Assembly (NCBI GenBank): GCA_963669435.1
Contig: OY770025.1
Span: 2,604,001-2,668,000, forward strand
Reading direction: 5' to 3'
Length of the DNA stretch: 64,000 bases
Source of the DNA: CALJFL01 sp963669435
Lineage (GTDB): Bacteria > Pseudomonadota > Gammaproteobacteria > Pseudomonadales > Halieaceae
The notes under the pieces are model-generated. The model saw nothing but the letters and a program-made list of their open reading frames with translations. It was not told the DNA's origin and did no database searches. Both the position numbers and the translations under genes were made by a program. Of the stretch, positions 59,759 to 64,000 are shown in pieces; position 1 is the stretch's first letter; each line of letters begins with the position of its first letter.

Positions 59759-60982
59759 TTATTCGCGGATGGTGGCGAGGCGCTGGTTTTCTGCCATCAC
59801 CCGTCGCAGGTTTCCCCCAAGGACCTTACGGATATCCTCCTCACGGTAACCCCGGCGCAGTAGTTCAGTGGTTATCGTGGGCAACATGCCCACGTGCTCA
59901 AGCCCCGCGGGGGGTGTTCCCATGCCGTCGAAGTCGCTGCCCAGCCCGACGTGGTCTACGCCCACCAGTTCGATAATGTAGACGATATGGTCTATTACCC
60001 GACTTGCTGATGGGGGTGTTAACTGTCGCTCCAGTTCCAGTTGCAGGCTCCAGTCCTGCATGTCCAGTTCGATGGGTTGGTCAGCGAGTTTCTTATGCAG
60101 TGCATCAAATTGCGCTTCGGCGTTGGCGCGTGCCTGCTTGTAATCCGAGTAAAACTGATCATCGACGTAGCGGCTGTAAAAATTGACCTGGATAACCCCG
60201 CCGTTGCTGGCGACGGCCTTGATCATGTCGTCGCTCATATTGCGTTTGCTGCCCATCAGGGCGCGCACACTGGAGTGCGAGGCGATAACCGGAGAGCGGG
60301 TGGTTTCCATCACATCCCAGAAGGTGTCGTCGGAGACATGGCTGATGTCCACCATCATGCCCAGTGCGTTCATGCGTTGCACTACGCTTACGCCGAATTC
60401 GGTTAGCCCGCCGTGTTTAGCGGTGTCACCAAAAGCATCTGCCCAGGCGTTGGTGTTTGACCAGGTGAGCGTCATGTAGCGGGCGCCACGCGCGTAAAAG
60501 TGATCGAGGTTGTCCAGGTCATTCTCGATCGCGTGACCACCTTCGATACCGATAAGCGCCGCTATTTTTCCCGCCTCTGACAGTGCGACGATCTCCTCGC
60601 TGCTGCTTGCCAGGGCGATGTGCTCAGCGTTGTTGGTCACTTCTTCCTGCAAACGATCAATGAGTTCGTGAGTGCGCCGGGTGAATCCATAGTCGGCGTA
60701 AGCCGGGGGCAGAAAAACAGAGAAGAACTGGGCGTCGACCTTACCCTGCTGCAACTTCGCCAACGTGGTTTGCGCACCGCCCGGGTCTTCGGCGAGGGTG
60801 GAACCGTCGATGGTACTGCGATCGAGAAAGTCGGAGTGGGCATCGATGACAATGGCCTGCTGGTGAATGGCTTCAGCATCAGCGATTGCGGTGTCTGCTG
60901 CTGCCAGCGCAATGACATGCATTAACGCCCATACCAATAGATTTAGATGCCCGGCGCGGCCGGGAACTGGTGATTTTGGCAA
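59759..60982 (-). CDS. M19 renal dipeptidase-like protein, secreted
   Basis: 407 residues from TTG 60982, which has GGGGGAG 6 nt upstream; GTG 61000 lacks a ribosome-binding site. A hydrophobic signal (LLVWALMHVIALAA) suggests export. The metal site is visible as DAHSDFLDR, GIEGGHAI, DISHVSD, ASHSSV and GSDFDG. It is a paralogue of the 46.2-kb dipeptidase. Together with the GGT it could finish periplasmic breakdown of glutathione (Cys-Gly cleavage), by analogy with eukaryotic renal dipeptidase. Confidence 0.9.
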   Translation of the reverse strand: MPKSPVPGRAGHLNLLVWALMHVIALAAADTAIADAEAIHQQAIVIDAHSDFLDRSTIDGSTLAEDPGGAQTTLAKLQQGKVDAQFFSVFLPPAYADYGFTRRTHELIDRLQEEVTNNAEHIALASSSEEIVALSEAGKIAALIGIEGGHAIENDLDNLDHFYARGARYMTLTWSNTNAWADAFGDTAKHGGLTEFGVSVVQRMNALGMMVDISHVSDDTFWDVMETTRSPVIASHSSVRALMGSKRNMSDDMIKAVASNGGVIQVNFYSRYVDDQFYSDYKQARANAEAQFDALHKKLADQPIELDMQDWSLQLELERQLTPPSASRVIDHIVYIIELVGVDHVGLGSDFDGMGTPPAGLEHVGMLPTITTELLRRGYREEDIRKVLGGNLRRVMAENQRLATIRE

Positions 60983-61098
60983 AGCGATCTCCCCCTGCAC
61001 TCACTCGCCTGCACACATTGTATGTCGCAACCTCGCATTATTGTTCTCAGTTAACGCATAATTACGTTTCTCAATGCAACGAAAGGTAAAACGGGCTA

Positions 61099-61527
61099 AT
61101 GCTCAGGCTCAGTGAAGACTATTCCCTGGTACTTTATCAGGATGTCCTGTGGGGCGACATGGATGCCTACGGGCACGTCAATAATGCCGTGTACTTTCGC
61201 TACTTCGAGGACGTGCGCATGGCCTACTTCGTAGAGACCGGCATAATGCGCATCAAGGAAGAAACCGGTGTCGGCCCAATCCTGGCGACGACCACAAGTG
61301 ATTTCAAGTTTCCGTTGACCTACCCCGATAAGCTACAGATAGCCTGCAAGGCGGAGGTGACCGGGCCCAAGAAAGTGCTGTTCGAGTACGCTATCCACAG
61401 TGAGGGCCATGACAAACTCGCAGCAACGGGCAGCAGCCTGGTGGTGTTCTTCGATTACGGGCGACACAGCAGCACTGAGGTCCCCTCTGAAATCGTTGCG
61501 GCGATTAGCGATCTAAATCACTCGTAA
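61099..61527 (+). CDS. Acyl-CoA thioesterase, hotdog fold (4-HBA-CoA thioesterase family)
   Basis: 142 residues. The motif GDMDAYGHVNNAVYFRYFED includes the catalytic Asp of this family. The rest follows the single hotdog pattern. It would hydrolyse acyl- or aryl-CoA in the cytoplasm. Its stop overlaps the convergent minus-strand gene by 10 nt. Confidence 0.9.
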   Translation: MLRLSEDYSLVLYQDVLWGDMDAYGHVNNAVYFRYFEDVRMAYFVETGIMRIKEETGVGPILATTTSDFKFPLTYPDKLQIACKAEVTGPKKVLFEYAIHSEGHDKLAATGSSLVVFFDYGRHSSTEVPSEIVAAISDLNHS

Positions 61528-62093
61528 CTGATTTCCACATTAATTGCTTCCCCGTCGTAGCTGATATCGCTGATATTGTCCCTGAACAGCACAATGTAAG
61601 GGTGGGGTGGAAGCTCGGCTCGCACGGGGTTGCCCACCTGATTGGCCCAGTTGTTGGCAATATCCGCTCGGAAATTCTTGCTCGCCGCGGTTTGCCGGTC
61701 AAACTCCAGGGCGTCCATTTTGGGGTTGTGTAGTAAAATCTCGCGGGAATCCCGGTCGAAAGCCAGTCTCCCGGATAGTTTGGCCCATCCCCGTTCGCTA
61801 AGTGCAATATTCTGTGCAGGGCGATGGTCATAGGCCTGCAATTTCACTTTTACCGCAAGGCGCTCGGCGTCGATAAAAATCACCTCAGGCTCGGTGATCA
61901 GCAGCTTGCCCGTAGTCAGTTCGATCCCCGCAGGGAACAATTGTGACGCGATACTGGTTGCCGATGGCTGGGTAATAGACACGGTTGAGGCTGCAAGCGC
62001 GAGTTTTTGCCCCGCGACAGTCCACCACAGCAGCATTAATCCCGTCCCCCAAAAGATCAGTCTGCGGCGCTTTTTCGTTTGCATGAATGCCAT
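61518..62093 (-). CDS. DUF1439-like exported protein
   Basis: 191 residues with a basic N-terminus KKRRRLIF followed by a hydrophobic segment GTGLMLLWWTVAGQKLALAA (signal or anchor). The middle, with VKVKLQAYDHRP, and the pattern GRLAFDRDSREILLHNPKMD, resemble YceB/DUF1439 lipoproteins, but there is no lipobox Cys. Function unknown. It overlaps the thioesterase 3' end tail to tail. Confidence 0.7.
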   Translation of the reverse strand: MAFMQTKKRRRLIFWGTGLMLLWWTVAGQKLALAASTVSITQPSATSIASQLFPAGIELTTGKLLITEPEVIFIDAERLAVKVKLQAYDHRPAQNIALSERGWAKLSGRLAFDRDSREILLHNPKMDALEFDRQTAASKNFRADIANNWANQVGNPVRAELPPHPYIVLFRDNISDISYDGEAINVEISYE

Positions 62094-62276
62094 GTTCTCA
62101 GCTCAATATGAATTATTTATGACAATTTGGTAGTAAAGATAGCGCCGGCTAAAGCACTATGGTTAATATAATCAAAGACTTAGCGCACGTATATTGCAGA
62201 TTTATTACAAATAGGTAGCACTTACTGGTTGGCCCTAACCTCGGGCACAGTGACGAGCGACCCAGTGGAGTAGAGT

Positions 62277-62609
62277 ATGAAAACAAAATTTGGATTAGCG
62301 GCTGGTATTGGCCTGTTATTGGTAGCCGGCCAGGCGCTGGCAGGCGACACCCAGGACTGTATTGTTGAGGGAACTGTCAAAAGTAAAGCTGATGTAGAGC
62401 GGGGCACTAACGTATACATCGCATTTCACGCCGCCGAAGATGCCTCAGGACCAGACAGCTGTACGCTTAACAAGCGCAGCAAGATGGCCTTCAAAGAACC
62501 CAAGAATGCCATGATCGAAAATGTGCCTGCCGGAAGCAAGGTCAGGTATCACTACAAGCAGCAGGGTTCCTCGGATGCTCAGTGGCAACTGATGGACGTA
62601 AGTTACTAG
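62277..62609 (+). CDS. Small secreted protein of 110 residues (paralogue 1), unknown function
   Basis: 110 residues. The signal peptide ends VAGQALAG, at about residue 23. The mature part has two Cys (28 and 62), the pattern CIVEGTV, the motif KMAF and VPAGSKVRYHYK. A paralogue of the same length lies at 63558-63890 on the other side of phoB. GTGGAG precedes the ATG. Function not recognised. Confidence 0.8.
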   Translation: MKTKFGLAAGIGLLLVAGQALAGDTQDCIVEGTVKSKADVERGTNVYIAFHAAEDASGPDSCTLNKRSKMAFKEPKNAMIENVPAGSKVRYHYKQQGSSDAQWQLMDVSY

Positions 62610-62640
62610 AGCCTTTTAGCACCAGGTCTGAGGCAGTTTC

Positions 62641-63381
62641 CTAGCCGGCTTCCGTCCTTTGGCTGCCGGCTTCTGCCGCCATTAGGTCCCTCGAGGAAAA
62701 CCGGTATCCGGTACCCCTGACCGTTTGTATCAGGTGGGAGTAATCCAGCTTTGACGTTTTCAGTGCCATGCGCAGGCGCCGGATGTGCACGTCAACGGTG
62801 CGTTCCTCCACGTACACATTTACCCCCCAGACGCTGTCCAGCAGATTAGCGCGTGAATAAGCGCGCTCGGGGTGCGACATGAAAAAGCGCAATAGCTTGT
62901 ACTCGGTGGGTCCGGCTTCTACTACCTCATCACCCAGGAATATCCTGTGACTTTCCTGGTCCAGCACCAGCTCCGCCATTTGCAGGCGCTGGGCGTTCTC
63001 GCCGACGGCGCTGCGACGGAGCAGTGATTTGATCCTGGCGACTAATTCGCGGGGAGCGAAAGGCTTGGTGATATAGTCGTCCGCGCCCACGTCCAGCCCC
63101 TGGACAATGTTGTCTTCAGACGTTTTCGCCGTGAGCATAATGATCGGTAAATCACGGGTGTGTTCGTCGCGCTTGAGGCGGCGTAAAAGCTCGATGCCGC
63201 TGCCGCCAGGCAACATCCAGTCGAGCAGGATCAGGTCGGGCTTGTCTTCCAAAATGGAGACGTGGGCTTGTTGGATATTTTCCGCTTCAACGATATTGAA
63301 CCCGGCAATGTCCAGGACCATGCGCAGCATATCCCGGATTGCCGACTCGTCATCGACGACCAGCACCGTATGTTCACTCAT
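62641..63381 (-). CDS. phoB: Phosphate regulon response regulator PhoB
   Basis: 246 residues from the ATG at 63381. The receiver domain has Asp54 in LILLDWMLPGGSG and Lys in YITKPFAP. The winged-helix DNA-binding domain ends with TVRGTGYRFS. PhoB activates phosphate-starvation genes. A consensus Pho box lies 50 nt upstream, implying autoregulation. No phoR gene follows; the downstream neighbour is convergent, so the partner kinase must be elsewhere. Confidence 0.93.
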   Translation of the reverse strand: MSEHTVLVVDDESAIRDMLRMVLDIAGFNIVEAENIQQAHVSILEDKPDLILLDWMLPGGSGIELLRRLKRDEHTRDLPIIMLTAKTSEDNIVQGLDVGADDYITKPFAPRELVARIKSLLRRSAVGENAQRLQMAELVLDQESHRIFLGDEVVEAGPTEYKLLRFFMSHPERAYSRANLLDSVWGVNVYVEERTVDVHIRRLRMALKTSKLDYSHLIQTVRGTGYRFSSRDLMAAEAGSQRTEAG

Positions 63382-63407
63382 TACCAAACACTCATATAAC
63401 TGTTACC

Positions 63408-63428
63408 TGTGGCTATTAAATAGCCACA
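63408..63428. promoter_or_regulatory. Perfect 9-bp inverted repeat in the phoB leader
   Basis: TGTGGCTAT-TAA-ATAGCCACA is a perfect palindrome located between the Pho box and the phoB start. It overlaps the place where the -10 element of a Pho-activated promoter would be (TATTTA on the minus strand). It could be an operator or an early hairpin in the mRNA. Confidence 0.6.
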
Positions 63429-63430
63429 AT

Positions 63431-63448
63431 ATGACAGTTAAATTACAG
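63431..63448 (-). promoter_or_regulatory. Pho box upstream of phoB
   Basis: On the minus strand the site reads CTGTAAT-TTAA-CTGTCAT, two 7-mers spaced by 4, matching the CTGTCAT-type Pho box with one mismatch. It lies 50 nt upstream of the phoB start, where a Pho-activated promoter is expected. It supports positive autoregulation. Confidence 0.8.
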
Positions 63449-63557
63449 TGCTAAAAAAAACGCGTCGGAAAAATCGAAGGCAAGTTGAGCCGTCGAGGCG
63501 TTGCGCGACCCACAAATTCGCCTTATCTGTGGGAATCTGTGGGCGTGCAGTTGGTGG

Positions 63558-63890
63558 TCAGGTGCCTACGCTGAGTAATTCAATCTGGCTTTCACCGTTG
63601 CGGCTGCGGTAGCGATACTCGACCTCACTGCCGTCCGGGGCCTCCTGCAGCCGGGGGTCATCGGGAAGCCTGAATTCCATTTTCTGGTCGCGGCGCACCC
63701 TGCATTTGGAGTTTTCGTCGTAGCGGCTGATTGAGTGGAATCTCACTTCTGTTTGACTGGAATCGCCCTCACTCGCTTTCTGTACCGTGCCTTTGAGTCT
63801 GCAATCGCGCTCGGACTCAGCCATGGCAGTCAGTGCAAGGGGGCTCAGCGCTATCAGCGAGCCGGCAATCATTGCTCGTAATGTCGACAT
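63558..63890 (-). CDS. Small secreted protein of 110 residues (paralogue 2), unknown function
   Basis: 110 residues from the ATG at 63890, which has a near-perfect Shine-Dalgarno GGAGGTGA 4 nt upstream; an in-frame start nine codons earlier lacks one. The signal peptide ends TAMAES, at about residue 25. Cys30 and Cys63, CRLKGTV, KMEF and PDGSEVEYRYR parallel paralogue 1. Upstream, two TGTNAC-type 7-mers with a 4-nt spacing (TGTGACA-CTTT-TGTTACA, minus strand, about 63959-63976) loosely resemble a Pho box. Confidence 0.8.
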   Translation of the reverse strand: MSTLRAMIAGSLIALSPLALTAMAESERDCRLKGTVQKASEGDSSQTEVRFHSISRYDENSKCRVRRDQKMEFRLPDDPRLQEAPDGSEVEYRYRSRNGESQIELLSVGT

Positions 63891-64000
63891 GACGTCACCT
63901 CCCGTCCGTCTCTTCACAGGTTGATTATCCTTTTTTTGGCGTAATTTTCATAGAAATGTAACAAAAGTGTCACATTACTGCTGCTCGAACCCTATGAGAG

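Noticed and set aside
1..64000. tRNA or rRNA genes, prophage, insertion sequence transposases
   Set aside because: No cloverleaf with CCA-side signatures, no rRNA sequence and no transposase, integrase or phage structural gene were found.

Overview
The window looks like chromosomal DNA of a free-living, Gram-negative gammaproteobacterium. Evidence: the long S10-spc-alpha ribosomal operon in gamma order, fabA-fabB unsaturated fatty acid synthesis, the uvrA-MFS-ssb order known from Pseudomonas relatives, IspB, PhoB with a Pho box, a TonB receptor, and several acyl-CoA dehydrogenases. Moderate GC and the accessory gene types suggest a marine Cellvibrionales/Halieaceae-like bacterium. That placement is inference from family resemblance, not from a marker comparison.

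Layout. 1-11.4 kb: translation operon from the end of rplB to rplQ, including secY, rpoA and a 38-codon rpmJ, closed by a terminator. 11.4-12.2 kb: gene-free DNA with inverted repeats. 12.2-19.7 kb: uvrA (minus), MFS transporter, ssb, an SDR/RmlD-like protein, moaB, moeA. 19.9-25.6 kb: fabB and fabA (minus), then a sugar-nucleotide set (manC-type, galU, cpsG-type). 25.7-28.4 kb: pgi and ispB (minus). 28.4-35 kb: rplU-rpmA, two inverted repeats, obgE, proB, small membrane proteins, a ZIP transporter, hemH. 35-43.8 kb: an M20 amidohydrolase and a plus-strand lipid-catabolism block (three acyl-CoA dehydrogenases, a GST, two AarF/UbiB-type kinases). 43.9-44.6 kb: four more inverted repeats. 44.6-61 kb: accessory genes with a peptide and redox flavour (MFS, 30-codon ORF with terminator, two M19 dipeptidases, an old yellow enzyme, TPR-sulfotransferase, TonB receptor, DUF4915-like propeller, Asp/Asn beta-hydroxylase-like protein, DDN-like oxidoreductase, lipoprotein, gamma-glutamyltransferase, aldo/keto reductase). 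61-64 kb: thioesterase, DUF1439-like protein, and phoB flanked by two related 110-residue secreted proteins.

The most unusual content is a dispersed family of about 112-118 bp inverted-repeat elements: eight full copies and one half copy, in three gene-free stretches. Each full copy has outer arms of 29-31 nt that differ between copies but remain complementary within a copy. Between them is a core of exactly 54 nt in seven of eight copies (56 in the eighth). Each core folds into two small hairpins. Read on one strand, all 17 hairpin loops are A-N-G-G-A-Y, usually set in CA-N-GGA-N-G. Stems covary, position N takes all four bases and GGA never changes. That is the known recognition signature of CsrA/RsmA proteins. 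I propose, as inference, that these are mobile or dispersed CsrA/RsmA-binding RNA (or ssDNA) elements. A different long inverted repeat lies between moeA and fabB.
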